From: Pseudomonas sp. M47T1
GTDB lineage: Bacteria; Pseudomonadota; Gammaproteobacteria; Pseudomonadales; Pseudomonadaceae
Length of the DNA: 64,000 nt
Assembly: GCF_000263855.1 (NCBI RefSeq)
Contig: NZ_AJWX01000005.1
Span: 124,001 to 188,000, forward strand
Direction of reading: 5' to 3'
Part shown: positions 53,958-63,885 of the stretch, piece by piece
How positions within the stretch are numbered: the stretch's first letter is position 1
Layout of the letters: every line of letters begins with the position of its first letter
Made by a program: the position numbers and the translations under genes
The notes under the pieces: generated by a model
What the model was told of the DNA's origin: nothing
The model's database searches: none
Seen by the model: only the letters and a program-made list of their open reading frames with translations

Positions 53958-54917
53958 TCAATGGAACGGGAAGATGTAGTTCATCCAGGCGGCCATCCTC
54001 AGCAGTATCTTGCGCATGGCCGCGATGTGATGAAAATGCTGGCTGTACAGGGCCGTCTGGCCATAGGCGCCCCCTGGCATCTGCTTGCTGTACTGCGCGA
54101 AGGCAGGGTCTGTGATTTCGATGATGACCGGAACGCGGCCCGGCGGCGGTGAGCCGGTATAGCTGATCAAGTCACCCGATGGCTGCACCTGACCCTCACC
54201 GATCACACCCAGCACGCTTTTTACCCGGCCCGCGAACACCTGCCCGGGAATACCGTCAAACGCCACTTCCGCTTCATCCCCGACCGTGAGCCGCAACAAA
54301 CTGTTCTGGCGCATCCATGCGGTAAAATAAAAGCCCTCATCAGGAATAAACACCATGGAGGGGCGAAGCGGAAACTTGGTCGCCATAATGCCGGGCCTTA
54401 AGGCAACCTGGGTCACAAAGCCTTTGCTGGGTGCCCGCACCGTTGTGTTATCCAATTCAAACTGGGCAATATTAAGTTGCGCCTGCAAGTCGTCGGCATG
54501 GCCCATGGCCGCTTCCAGTTCGCGGGGCGTACCAAACCCTCGTTTGATCAACTCACTGACCCGGTACTGATCGCCTTTTGCCACAGAAAGCTGCGCCTTG
54601 ATAGACTTCACCTTATTGTCGAAGGGCGTGGGGTCCAACCGAAAGAGCACGTCGCCTTTTTCCAGGGGAACATTCGCCTGGACCGGCACCTCAATCACTT
54701 TCGCGGTCACCACGGGTATCACCGGCACCGAAATAAAATAGGTGCGTGCGACTTCCGAGTACGGGTGGTTGTAGTTCATCGTGAATATCAAGGCACCCAT
54801 CAACACCACCCCACCCAGCACGGCCGTGGGCACGGTCCATTTATTCAGCGGTATGCGAAATATCTTGAACAGCGCAATGCACACCGCCGCGTAGGTCAAT
54901 ATCAACAGCAGGTCCAT
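53958..54917 (-). CDS. HlyD/EmrA-family membrane fusion protein (YibH/YiaV-like)
   Basis: 319 residues. Two N-terminal hydrophobic helices (LLLILTYAAVCIALFKIF; VPTAVLGGVVLMGALIF), then a biotinyl-lipoyl-like segment (VTAKVIEVPVQANVPLEKGD then VLFRLDPTPFDNKVKSIKAQ), a short coiled coil (about 125-175), and DNTTVRAPSKGFVTQVALRP with the beta-barrel domain. Forms a pair with a DUF3302 gene 3 bases upstream, as in E. coli yiaVW/yibHI. No outer membrane or pump component adjoins, so substrate and purpose are unknown. Confidence 0.88.
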   Translation of the reverse strand: MDLLLILTYAAVCIALFKIFRIPLNKWTVPTAVLGGVVLMGALIFTMNYNHPYSEVARTYFISVPVIPVVTAKVIEVPVQANVPLEKGDVLFRLDPTPFDNKVKSIKAQLSVAKGDQYRVSELIKRGFGTPRELEAAMGHADDLQAQLNIAQFELDNTTVRAPSKGFVTQVALRPGIMATKFPLRPSMVFIPDEGFYFTAWMRQNSLLRLTVGDEAEVAFDGIPGQVFAGRVKSVLGVIGEGQVQPSGDLISYTGSPPPGRVPVIIEITDPAFAQYSKQMPGGAYGQTALYSQHFHHIAAMRKILLRMAAWMNYIFPFH

Positions 54918-54920
54918 GGT

Positions 54921-55286
54921 TCAGTCACCCCTGCCGGTATCTTCATTGACCACAGGCACGACGCCGCTGGCCTGCTCAAGCCTGGCAAGGCGGTCCTGCA
55001 GTTCGCGCACCTGTTCTTCAAGGTGCACCACGTGAACGTGCGGCGTTTGCCCGTCCTTGAAGCCCCAGCCTCGGTCCTTTTGATAAAGGGTGGCCCAGAT
55101 CCAGAGGAACGGCCACAGCGCATGCAGGGTAAACAGGCTGACCCAGCCCGTTGCATGTATTGCGTCTTGATGGGGGTGATTGCGATGTACGGCAATTTCA
55201 TACGGTATATCGTGCAGCACGATAATCCCGTAAAACAACACAACCCCCACGAAAATCAACAGCCCCAGTGCAAAGTAGTCCAGCAT
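54921..55286 (-). CDS. DUF3302 inner membrane protein (YiaW/YibI-like)
   Basis: 121 residues from ATG 55286 with GGAGG 7 bases upstream. MLDYFALGLLIFVGVVLFYG, DIPYEIAVHRNHPHQDAIHA, TGWVSLFTLHALWPFLWIWA closely follow the E. coli YibI/YiaW pattern; two membrane helices. The C-terminal tail (HLEEQVRELQDRLARLEQ) is a short coiled coil not present in all relatives. Partner of the HlyD-family protein downstream. Divergent from the MscS-type channel (273-base gap). Confidence 0.88.
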   Translation of the reverse strand: MLDYFALGLLIFVGVVLFYGIIVLHDIPYEIAVHRNHPHQDAIHATGWVSLFTLHALWPFLWIWATLYQKDRGWGFKDGQTPHVHVVHLEEQVRELQDRLARLEQASGVVPVVNEDTGRGD

Positions 55287-55559
55287 GATGCCTCCGACAA
55301 ACACGCATTAAACCCCCGCACCGAGCGGACGGCGGTTTCAGGAGAGTTCCTTGTGCACAGGCATCATTAGTTATAGTCGAGGTTCATCTCGCCGCGGCCA
55401 CCCTCAGTCGGAAAAAACATGACCGGTAACCGCCAAATGTTAAGTGGCAGCCGAGCAGCGGCAGCCAGTTTATCAATGATGACTACCGAAGCGACTCCGA
55501 TAATTCCTACATGATCTAACCTCATCAGTCTGAACGGTTGACCTGCGAGCGAGAACGCC

Positions 55560-57944
55560 ATGCGCCGTACGCACACGTCATTGATTGGCGCATTATTAAT
55601 ATTTATTTATTTATTCGCCAGCGAAGCAGCGGCCGTTGAGCCCACCACGGAACCTGCGAACCGAGACAAACCAGCCTGGGTTGACGTATCCCCCGCCGAC
55701 CTCACGGTATTACAACTGCAACTGGACAGTCTCAAGCAAACGATTTCCTCAGCCAACAACTACAATCAGTTGGAACGGCCCCTCAATCAGGTTAAATCCG
55801 TACTCGAAGAAATCGCTCGCCTGACGGCCGCACTAGTGCCTGAACAGGCACAACTGCAAAACCGTCTGGCGGTGCTGGGGCCGGTGCCAACCGGTTCGCT
55901 CACGCCGGAAAAAGCCGATATCGCGGCGCAGCGCAGCATGCTTGTGCAGCAGAAAACCGCGGTAGACGACGCCCTGCAGGCCTTGGCGACCATCAAGCAG
56001 AACGCCACCGGTTTGCAGGCGCAGATCACCGACATTCGCCGCGACCTGCTGGAAAATGAACTGACCCTGGCCACCGAAAGTATCCTCAGCCCGCGTTTCT
56101 GGGCGCCGTTGCTGGCCCCGGCGCAGGAGGACCGGCAACACCTGGGGTTTTTCATGGGCCAACTTGGCGAGGCCGGCGCGACGGCCTGGTTACCGGGCTA
56201 TCGATTAGCGACCTCGTTGTTGATTGTCCTGGCGTTGCTGGTGTGGACCCTGGGCCGTTACCTGATGGAGCGCGGCCTGACCCACCTTTGCCTGCGGTAT
56301 GTGCCCGAAGGGCGCTTGCGCCGCAGCACACTGGCGCTGGCCTCGGTGGCGGCGTGCCTGGTCGCCGCTGCCTGTGCGTTGCACCTGCTGATGTATGGCT
56401 GCACACGCAACGCCACCTTGACCCCACTGCTGAGCGAGTTCTGCGAGCAGTTCGAAAAGGTGGTGTACGCCTGCGTACTGATCACCGGGCTGGGCCGTGC
56501 CTTGCTGTCAACTTCGCGCCCTTCCTGGCGCTTGCCGACCATGGCCGATGCCATGGCAGCAACGCTCGCCCCGTTTCCCCGGCTGTTTGCCTCGGCGTTG
56601 CTGGTGCTGACCACCGTGCAAATCACCAATATCGCCGGCATGAGCAGCCCAGTGGTGATTGCCGGCCGCGGTATTATCGCACTGGTGGTCACCGGCCTGA
56701 TGCTGGCCCTATTGGTGCGCGCCGCCAAGGCACGTCGGCAGACCGCACCTGCAAAAGCGGCGAGCACCCCGGTCAGCACCTTCACCGGAGTGCTGTATGT
56801 TGCGGCGTGCCTTGTCGTGGTGGCGTCGCTGTTCGCCCTGCTGGCCGGGTACATTTCCTTTGCCCGCTTCATCACCTATGAACTGGTGTGGGTGTTCATC
56901 ATCTTTGCTGGTTTCTACCTGCTGTTGCAGTTGTTCAAGGACAGCGTCGAGTCCCTTTTTTCACCCCGGCATGCCAGCGGCAAAGCGCTCAAGCAACTGC
57001 TGGGCCTGAGCGATCGGCGCCTGGACCAAGCCTGCGTCATCGTCTCGGGGGGTGTTCGGGCCGTGCTGTATCTGCTGGCCGCCATCAGCCTGTTTGTCGG
57101 CGGTATCGGCGTGACCCTGGGCCAATTGATCACACGCATCGCCGACATTCTCGGCGGCGCGGGGCTGCGCAAACTGGACATCATCCCCAGCCACGTACTC
57201 AATGCACTGCTGGCGCTGTTGATTGGCGTCTTCCTGGTTCGGTCCCTGCGGCGCTGGCTGGACCATGAACTGCTGCCCAAAACCGACATGGCCCCGGGCA
57301 TGGGCGCCTCCCTGAGCACGCTGTTCGGGAACATTGGCTACGCCCTGGTCATCCTCTTCAGCCTTTCCTCACTGGGGGTTCGCTGGACCAACCTGGCCTG
57401 GATCGTCAGCGCGCTGTCGGTGGGCATCGGCTTTGGCTTGCAGGAAATCGTCAAGAATTTCGTCTCCGGCCTGATCCTGCTGACCGAACGCCCGGTCAAG
57501 GTCGGCGACCTGATCAGCATCAGCGGGGTGGAGGGCGATATCCGCCGGATCAACGTGCGCGCCACCGAAATCCAGCTCAGTGATCGCTCCATCGTGATTG
57601 TGCCCAACTCCCAATTGATCTCGCAGAACCTGCGCAATGTCACCCTGGGTGGCAGCGCCCAGGGGGTGGCGACCCTGGAGTTGCTGTTGCCGTTGAACAT
57701 CAGTCCCGACCAGGCGCAGAACCTGCTGTTGGACACCTACCGCAGCCACCCCGCCATTCTTGAAAAACCTGCGCCCTTCGTACGCTTCAGCAAGTTGTCG
57801 CCCGACGGCATCACGTTGACCGTCACCGGCTACGTCGGCAGCCCGAGGATTGTCGGCACCACCAAGAGCGACCTGCTGTTTGAGATTCTCAAGCGCCTGG
57901 GTGCGGCCGGCATCGAGCTGGCGCGCCCCAGCCCGGTTACGTGA
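55560..57944 (+). CDS. Large MscS-type mechanosensitive channel with DUF3772 domain
   Basis: 794 residues. Signal peptide (to about residue 25: LIGALLIFIYLFASEAAA), periplasmic coiled-coil region (about 45-190; DUF3772-like), about ten membrane helices (from residue 215), and the C-terminal MscS core: pore helix and beta domain VGIGFGLQEIVKNFVSGLIL, LLTERPVKVGDLISISGVEG, VRATEIQLSDRSIVIVPNSQ. Opens under membrane tension at osmotic downshock; large members (MscK/YbdG group) can have added control. Its 5' end is notably AT-rich. Convergent with the next kinase gene (7-base gap). Confidence 0.92.
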   Translation: MRRTHTSLIGALLIFIYLFASEAAAVEPTTEPANRDKPAWVDVSPADLTVLQLQLDSLKQTISSANNYNQLERPLNQVKSVLEEIARLTAALVPEQAQLQNRLAVLGPVPTGSLTPEKADIAAQRSMLVQQKTAVDDALQALATIKQNATGLQAQITDIRRDLLENELTLATESILSPRFWAPLLAPAQEDRQHLGFFMGQLGEAGATAWLPGYRLATSLLIVLALLVWTLGRYLMERGLTHLCLRYVPEGRLRRSTLALASVAACLVAAACALHLLMYGCTRNATLTPLLSEFCEQFEKVVYACVLITGLGRALLSTSRPSWRLPTMADAMAATLAPFPRLFASALLVLTTVQITNIAGMSSPVVIAGRGIIALVVTGLMLALLVRAAKARRQTAPAKAASTPVSTFTGVLYVAACLVVVASLFALLAGYISFARFITYELVWVFIIFAGFYLLLQLFKDSVESLFSPRHASGKALKQLLGLSDRRLDQACVIVSGGVRAVLYLLAAISLFVGGIGVTLGQLITRIADILGGAGLRKLDIIPSHVLNALLALLIGVFLVRSLRRWLDHELLPKTDMAPGMGASLSTLFGNIGYALVILFSLSSLGVRWTNLAWIVSALSVGIGFGLQEIVKNFVSGLILLTERPVKVGDLISISGVEGDIRRINVRATEIQLSDRSIVIVPNSQLISQNLRNVTLGGSAQGVATLELLLPLNISPDQAQNLLLDTYRSHPAILEKPAPFVRFSKLSPDGITLTVTGYVGSPRIVGTTKSDLLFEILKRLGAAGIELARPSPVT

Positions 57945-57951
57945 CCGCCAG

Positions 57952-60519
57952 CTACAGCCCCATCAGCTCTCGCACCCGCGAGGTCAGCACATCAATGGCA
58001 AAGGGCTTGGTCAGCACGTGCATGCCAGGCTCCAGTTGCCCCTCGCCGATGGCCGCACTCTCCGCGTAGCCGGTGATGAACAGGGTTCGCAAGCCGGGCC
58101 TGACTTCCCGGGCGGCGTCGGCCATTTGCCGGCCGTTCATGCCGCCCGGCAACCCCACGTCGGTGATCAGCATGTCGATGGGCACGTCCGAGCGCAGCAC
58201 CTTCAGGCCACCGACGCTGTCGGCCGCTTCAACCAGCGTATAACCAAGGTCGCTCAACACCTCGGTCAGGAGCATGCGCACGGTAGGTTCATCGTCCACC
58301 ACCAGGATGGTGCCGCCGCCGCCCACCACCGTCGCCGCCGTGTTGCTGACCGCGCTCTCGACATTGATGTCACCTGCGGCATACCGGGGCAGGTAAACGT
58401 ACATCGACGTGCCCTCGCCTACCTGGGAGACGATGCGCACCTGGCCCCCCGACTGCTGGGCAAAGCCATAGATCATCGACAGCCCCAGCCCGGTGCCCTG
58501 GCCAATGGGCTTGGTGGTGAAGAATGGGTCGAATGCCTTGGCGACCACGTCCGGCGCCATGCCCACACCGGTGTCGTGCACGCACAGGGTCAGGTATTCG
58601 CCGGCAGCCATGTCCAGGGCCTTGGCTTCCTGCGCCTGCACCCGGACGTTGGTGGTGGCAATGGTGATCTTGCCGCCTTCGAGCATGGCATCGCGGGAGT
58701 TGATGCACAGGTTCAGCAGGGCGTTTTCCAGCTGGCTGGGGTCCACCAGCGCTGGCCACAGGTCGGTGGCACCGACGGTTTCCACGACAATGCTGGGGCC
58801 CACGGTGCGCTGTATCAGGTCGCTAATGCCTTCCACCAGCGCATTGACGTTGGTGGGGCGCGGGTCCAGGGTTTGCCGCCGGGAGAAGGCCAACAACCGG
58901 TGGGTCAGCGCCGCGGCGCGTTTGGCCGCGCCCTGCGCCGTGGTCAGGTAACGGTCGACGTCCGTCAGGCGGCCCTGGGCGATGCGCGTGCCCAGCAGTT
59001 CCAGCGCCCCCGAGATGCCCGCCAGCAGGTTATTGAAATCGTGTGCCAGGCCGCCGGTCAGTTGGCCCACCGCCTCCATTTTCTGTGACTGGCGCAGTTT
59101 TTCTTCCGCGCGCATCAGCTCGGCGCTGCGCTCGGCCACCCGCTGTTCCAGGGTGTCGTTGAGCGAGCGCAAGGCGGCCGTGGCCCGATCACGCTGGGCC
59201 TCCACCGAGCGGCGCTCTTCCACGTCTATCAATACCCCTGGAAAACTCAGGGGCGTGCCATCCTCGGCCAGGTCAACGCGGCCGTTGGCTTCAATCCAGT
59301 AATACTTGCCGTCGGCGCGGCGCACCCGGTACTGGTGCGCGTAGGCGCCGCCCCGGGCAACCACCTCATTGATGGCCGCCGTCAGCCCAGGCTTGTCCTC
59401 GGGGTGCACGGTCTCCACCACCTGGGCCAGGCTCAGGCCCTCGTGGCCCAGGGCCGGGTCCAGGCCGAAGGCGCGGGCGAACGCCTCATCCACCGTGAAA
59501 TTATCGTTGGGCAGGTCCCAGTGCCAGGTGCCGAAAATGGCCCCCGCCGCCAGGGCCAGTTGTACCCGTTCCACGTTCTCGCGAGCCACGGCTTCGCTTT
59601 TGCGCAGGCGCTCCTGAGCGTCACGGCGGCCGGTCACGTCGTTGAAAATGATCGCGATCTGCCGGTCCACTGGGTCGCCCACGGGCACGGCGCGCACGTC
59701 GAACCAGCGCTCGAACGCCTTGGCGTAACTCTCGAAATTGATCGGCACCCGGGTCTTGGCCACGCGTCCATAAGTCTCGAACCAGAACGGCTCCAGGTCC
59801 GGGGCAAACTCGGTCACCCATTTGCCGCGCAGGTTCACCCCCGACTCACGCTCGAACGCCGGGTTGGCCTCCAGAAAGCGGTAGTCCACCGGCTGGTCGT
59901 CAGCATCGAACTTCACCTGCACAATGGCGAAGGCCGCCTCCACGGTCTCCAGAATAGTGCGAAAGCGCTCCTCGCTCTGCCGCAACGCCGCCTCCGCGGT
60001 GCGCATGCGGGTCAGGTCCAGCATGGCGCCGATCATCCGCACCGCCCGGCCCTGCCCGTCGCGGATCACCTGGCCACGGTCGAGCACCTGGGCGTAGGTG
60101 CCGTTGAACCGGCGGAAGCGGTATTCGTCCGACCAGTCATTGGTGCCGCCGTCGATGACCGCGTGAATGGAAGCATGAACGCGCGGGTTGTCGTCGGGGT
60201 GAATGTGGGCCAGCCACCATTCGCCGGTGTTCTCCACTGACGCCACCGGGTGGCCATAGGAGCGCTCCAGCGCCTCGTTCCACTGCACGTGGTTGCTGGT
60301 GAGGTCCCAGTCCCAGATCGCGTCATTGGTGGCTTTTACCGCCAACTGATAGCGCGTGCGCGCGTCGTCGATGGCGCGTGCGGCCTCATCGGTCGCACTG
60401 TCGGCACCGCTGCTGATGCCCGCTGCCGCCAGCAACCGGCGAAGGCGCGCGTTCTCGGCCTCAAGTTCCTGAGGGGTATTGTGTTTCAACGTTTCACCCA
60501 CGCACGCACCCTTAGGCAT
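57952..60519 (-). CDS. Hybrid sensor histidine kinase with PAS domains
   Basis: 855 residues, soluble. Short N-terminal coiled coil, then three PAS/PAC modules (about 60-185, with AVKATNDAIWDWDLTSNHVQ; 186-320; 335-450, with GAIFGTWHWDLPNDNF), a coiled-coil linker, the histidine kinase core with H493 (GGLAHDFNNLLAGI; HisKA of the type found in PAS hybrid kinases), ATPase motifs (NLCINSRDAM; DTGVGM; GTGLGLSMIYG), and a C-terminal receiver with D787 (LITDVGLPGG). ATG 60519 lacks a ribosome site; GTG 60501 with AAGGGTG upstream is an alternative start. The output partner is unknown. Confidence 0.93.
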   Translation of the reverse strand: MPKGACVGETLKHNTPQELEAENARLRRLLAAAGISSGADSATDEAARAIDDARTRYQLAVKATNDAIWDWDLTSNHVQWNEALERSYGHPVASVENTGEWWLAHIHPDDNPRVHASIHAVIDGGTNDWSDEYRFRRFNGTYAQVLDRGQVIRDGQGRAVRMIGAMLDLTRMRTAEAALRQSEERFRTILETVEAAFAIVQVKFDADDQPVDYRFLEANPAFERESGVNLRGKWVTEFAPDLEPFWFETYGRVAKTRVPINFESYAKAFERWFDVRAVPVGDPVDRQIAIIFNDVTGRRDAQERLRKSEAVARENVERVQLALAAGAIFGTWHWDLPNDNFTVDEAFARAFGLDPALGHEGLSLAQVVETVHPEDKPGLTAAINEVVARGGAYAHQYRVRRADGKYYWIEANGRVDLAEDGTPLSFPGVLIDVEERRSVEAQRDRATAALRSLNDTLEQRVAERSAELMRAEEKLRQSQKMEAVGQLTGGLAHDFNNLLAGISGALELLGTRIAQGRLTDVDRYLTTAQGAAKRAAALTHRLLAFSRRQTLDPRPTNVNALVEGISDLIQRTVGPSIVVETVGATDLWPALVDPSQLENALLNLCINSRDAMLEGGKITIATTNVRVQAQEAKALDMAAGEYLTLCVHDTGVGMAPDVVAKAFDPFFTTKPIGQGTGLGLSMIYGFAQQSGGQVRIVSQVGEGTSMYVYLPRYAAGDINVESAVSNTAATVVGGGGTILVVDDEPTVRMLLTEVLSDLGYTLVEAADSVGGLKVLRSDVPIDMLITDVGLPGGMNGRQMADAAREVRPGLRTLFITGYAESAAIGEGQLEPGMHVLTKPFAIDVLTSRVRELMGL

Positions 60520-61024
60520 TTGGACAAGCTTTGCGCTCCTCGTTGCAGATTATGAGGAGGACTGCGGGGGCGATGCAAAGGTTCCTTGGGGGCAAGGCTA
60601 AAATTGCCAGCATTCTGCGGCTCAAGGCTCGCTGGCTATGCCCTGCCGCTGCCGTCAGGCTGCGCTGGCCCTGTGCCTTGCTGAGGTTCTTCAGTGTACT
60701 CAGGGGGGCCGCGCAGCCTGCCGGCAGCGGCTACAGTGATTCTCTGCGCCCGGTATCTAACCCTGGCCGGTCATTTGCTAGAAAGCAGCATCGATCAGGC
60801 TGACGACACCACCGGGCGGGCAGTTCTTCGCCGTCGAGCAGGAATATAACGGCAGGCACAAATACAAGTCCGAAGCGTTCCGAAAGCCCCCACAACTCCT
60901 TGGGAATTATCCTACATACCCCCTCCTCCCACCCGGGCATATTTCCCCGCCTGCGCCCGCGGTCCTGATGCACAAAATGCCCCAGCTCCAGCCCGGCCAC
61001 TACCCACAGAGCAAGGAACGCCGC
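60520..61024. other. Non-coding gap between the hybrid kinase and vgrG
   Basis: About 505 bases without a supportable gene. It holds REP-like palindromic bits (for example CAGCCTGCCGGCAGCGGCTA near 60715-60735) and a low-information stretch before vgrG. No gene fragment could be identified with confidence. Confidence 0.5.
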
Positions 61025-63052
61025 ATGTTTGCACCGGCCAACGCAGCCGCCTTCACTTTCGAGATTCACGGCATCGGCCACGACTTCCAGGTGCTAGCGT
61101 TCGACGGTCACGAAGGCCTGTCGCAGCTCTTCGCCATCAACCTGGTGTTGGTCAGCGAAAACCCCGACATTGACATTCAACCACTGCTCCAGCGCACGGC
61201 CAGTTTGGTGTTCGGGCCGGGCGAGGAACTCATTAACGGCATCATCGACAATATCCGCATCGGTGGAAGCGGCAATCGCCTGACCCGTTACAGCCTCACG
61301 CTGAAACCGCGGCTGCATCGCTTGCAACACCGCCGCAACAATCGCATTTTCCAGCAGCGCACCGTCCCTGAAATCATTACCCTGGTGTTGAAGGATCACT
61401 GGATTCTGGCCGACGCGTTCCGTTTCCATATCGAACCTGCGCCCGCCGAACGCCGCGATTACGTGGTGCAGTTCGATGAGTCGGACTATGACTTCATTAC
61501 CCGCCTGTGCGCGGAGGAGTCCATCAGCTTCCACTTCCAGCACAGCCGCGACGAGCACCTGCTGGTGTTCTCCGACAACCAGGCATTTTTCCCTTTCCTG
61601 CCGGCCACGCCCTATCAGCAAGACAGCGGCATGGTGGCAGACCAGCCTGTGATACGCGACTTCTCGGTGGGCTTCGCCACGCGGCCAACATTGGTCAGCC
61701 AGCGCGATTACAACCTGCGCAACCCCAACCACCGCCTGCACACCCAAAGCGATCGTCCCCAAGGCGTTGACCTGGAGGTTTACCGTTACCCCGGGCTGTA
61801 CACCGGCGAGGAGCACGGCAAGCGCCTCACCCGGCAAGCGCGTGAACGTCAGGGCGTAGAGGTTCAGGTTGCCGAAGGCCACGGCGACCAACCGAATCTG
61901 CGCAGCGGCCACTTGCTGCTGCTGGAAAGCCATCCGCGTATCAATTGCAACGCTCGCTGGTTGCTGCTGGAGGTTCACCACGCTGGAAAACAGCCCCAGG
62001 TGCTTGAGGAGTCAACACCCGAGGCGGATGCCGGCCGTGATGATTTCACCCAGGGTTACCGCAACCGCTTCCGCGCCATCCCAGAACTGACGCCCTACCG
62101 CCCGCCATTACCCGCACCCCGCTCCCCACTGGTGGCACAAACCGCCGTGGTCACCGGCCCCGAGGGCGAAGAGATATTCACCGACGACCTGGGCCGCGTG
62201 AAAGTGAAGTTCCAGTGGGACCGCGCCGCCCATAGCGGCGAGCACAGCAGTTGTTGGGTGCGGGTCGCCAGCAGTTGGGCCGGTGCCCAGTTTGGCGTCA
62301 CCACCCTTCCACGCATTGGTATGGAAGTCATCGTCAGCTTCATGGACGGCCTGGCCGAGCGCCCGTTGATCACCGGCGCCGTGATCAACAGCCGCAACCT
62401 GGCGCCTTACCCGCTGCCCGCAAACAAAAGCAAGACCGTGCTGCGCAGTCACAGCACGCCGCACACCGGCGGTTACAACGAGTTGAGCCTGGAAGACCGC
62501 GCCGGGCAGGAAAAGGTGTACCTGCGCGCCCAGAAAGACCTGCAACAAGACGTACTCAACGACAGCCTCATCAACATCGGCAACGACCGCCGCGAACAGA
62601 TAGCCAACGACAGTTTCACCCTGGTCAGCGGCGCGGAAAGCCGCACCACTGCGGGCAACCGCACCACGGTGCTGGAGGCCGACGACCTCACGTCCGTCAG
62701 CGGTAACAGCTACACCCAGGCAGCGAAGGTACTGGTGGTGGAAGCCGGCACGCACTTGCACATCAAATCCGGCGCCAAGCTGAGCGTCGAGGCCGGCGCC
62801 GAGTTCAGCGTGTTCGCGGGCGGCCACCACCTGGTGATCAATGGCGGCGGGATTTTCAGCAGCGTCCCCATCGTGCAGGGCGGCGCACCGTTGCCGGGCC
62901 TCGCCAGGCCCGGCTCCAGCGCCCTGGCCGCCATCCCCCTCACCCCCGCGCAACTGGCACTGATGACCCTCACCCGGCAAAGCGCCGCCGATTTCTGCCC
63001 GCTGTGCGAAGCCTGCCGCGACGGGCTGTGCAACCTCAAGGAAAGCGCATGA
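61025..63052 (+). CDS. vgrG: Type VI secretion spike protein VgrG
   Basis: 675 residues from ATG 61025 (AAGGA about 9 bases upstream). gp27-like N-terminal part (FTFEIHGIGHDFQVLAFDGH, YVVQFDESDYDFITRLCAEE, SISFHF), gp5 OB-fold (VTGPEGEEIFTDDLGRVKVK, FQWDR...SCWVRVASSWAG, GFGVT-like AQFGVTTLPRIGMEVIVSF, MDGLAERPLITGAVIN), and a DUF2345-like beta-helical repeat region. It ends in an unusual Cys-rich tail (FCPLCEACRDGLCNL). It is a tip carrier for effectors; the next genes overlap it (ATGA). Confidence 0.94.
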   Translation: MFAPANAAAFTFEIHGIGHDFQVLAFDGHEGLSQLFAINLVLVSENPDIDIQPLLQRTASLVFGPGEELINGIIDNIRIGGSGNRLTRYSLTLKPRLHRLQHRRNNRIFQQRTVPEIITLVLKDHWILADAFRFHIEPAPAERRDYVVQFDESDYDFITRLCAEESISFHFQHSRDEHLLVFSDNQAFFPFLPATPYQQDSGMVADQPVIRDFSVGFATRPTLVSQRDYNLRNPNHRLHTQSDRPQGVDLEVYRYPGLYTGEEHGKRLTRQARERQGVEVQVAEGHGDQPNLRSGHLLLLESHPRINCNARWLLLEVHHAGKQPQVLEESTPEADAGRDDFTQGYRNRFRAIPELTPYRPPLPAPRSPLVAQTAVVTGPEGEEIFTDDLGRVKVKFQWDRAAHSGEHSSCWVRVASSWAGAQFGVTTLPRIGMEVIVSFMDGLAERPLITGAVINSRNLAPYPLPANKSKTVLRSHSTPHTGGYNELSLEDRAGQEKVYLRAQKDLQQDVLNDSLINIGNDRREQIANDSFTLVSGAESRTTAGNRTTVLEADDLTSVSGNSYTQAAKVLVVEAGTHLHIKSGAKLSVEAGAEFSVFAGGHHLVINGGGIFSSVPIVQGGAPLPGLARPGSSALAAIPLTPAQLALMTLTRQSAADFCPLCEACRDGLCNLKESA

Positions 63053-63885
63053 TCAACAGTTGGCTGGACACTCAACAGCATTTGGGCCGCAGCGTTTACC
63101 TGATGCTCGACAGCGACGGCCAGCGTGACGCACGCAATGCGCTGATGGCCACGCTGGACTACCGCGACTACGTCGGCCTGTATGCGCAAACCGCAGCGGC
63201 GGCGCTGGTGGATCACGGTCCGTACCTGATGCCCCTCGACCCCCAGCACCCCACCGCGCACGCCTTGTTCAAGGCGGCGGATCAACACTGGGGGTGGCTG
63301 GCCAGCAGCGAGTTCACCATCACTGAATTGGTTGAACACTGGCGGCAACGGTTGATCGTAGGGCAGCGGCCGCAACAAGCGCTTTATCGCTTCCACGACA
63401 ACCGGGTGCTGGCCAAGGCGTTGGCCGCCCTACCCAAGGGTGAATATCCCGTCTACCTGGGGCCGATGGCCAGCGTGTGCTATTGGACGACCGAAGGATG
63501 GGCCGCTGTCGACAATCCGGCACCGGGGCCTCACCCCCCGCCGGACGATCCTGCCTGGTTGAGCCTGCCGCCAGCGGAGTCGGTACAGGCCGCCGTGCTC
63601 CACGACAACGCCTACCAGTATCTGCTAGCCGAACAGGTGGACGCCTTTGCCACCTTGGCCGCGGTGTGCAACCCCGGTGACTGGTTGAAAGAGCAATTGG
63701 CATTGGCGCAGACCTGGGGCTGGACGGCGCCCGAGCGTATTGCACTGGTGCTGGAGGCGAGCCTGATCGCCAAGGACAATACCCCGCCCCGGCATTGGCA
63801 GCCAAAGGAATTTGAATCACAAGATGATCATTTCGATCGGGTGCAGTACGCCTGGCGCAATGTACGGAAGGAAGCTCAATCATGA
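63049..63885 (+). CDS. DUF4123 VgrG-effector adaptor
   Basis: 278 residues from ATG 63049, overlapping the vgrG stop by four bases. DUF4123 layout: VYLMLDSDGQRDARNALMAT, LDYRDYVGLYAQTAAAALVD, GPYLMPLDP, HWGWLASSEFTITELVEHWR, QALYRFHDNRVLAKALAALP, followed by a C-terminal extension. These chaperones load a specific effector on VgrG, so an effector gene is expected just downstream, at or beyond the window end. Confidence 0.9.
   Translation: MINSWLDTQQHLGRSVYLMLDSDGQRDARNALMATLDYRDYVGLYAQTAAAALVDHGPYLMPLDPQHPTAHALFKAADQHWGWLASSEFTITELVEHWRQRLIVGQRPQQALYRFHDNRVLAKALAALPKGEYPVYLGPMASVCYWTTEGWAAVDNPAPGPHPPPDDPAWLSLPPAESVQAAVLHDNAYQYLLAEQVDAFATLAAVCNPGDWLKEQLALAQTWGWTAPERIALVLEASLIAKDNTPPRHWQPKEFESQDDHFDRVQYAWRNVRKEAQS

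Noticed and set aside
55367..55525. Small frame (52 residues from ATG 55525) between the DUF3302 gene and mscS
   Set aside because: No good ribosome site, and it occupies the shared promoter region of two divergent genes. The peptide is not recognised.
60731..61081. Minus-strand frame across the gap before vgrG
   Set aside because: It runs into the vgrG coding sequence on the other strand and shows no family pattern; start and composition look accidental.
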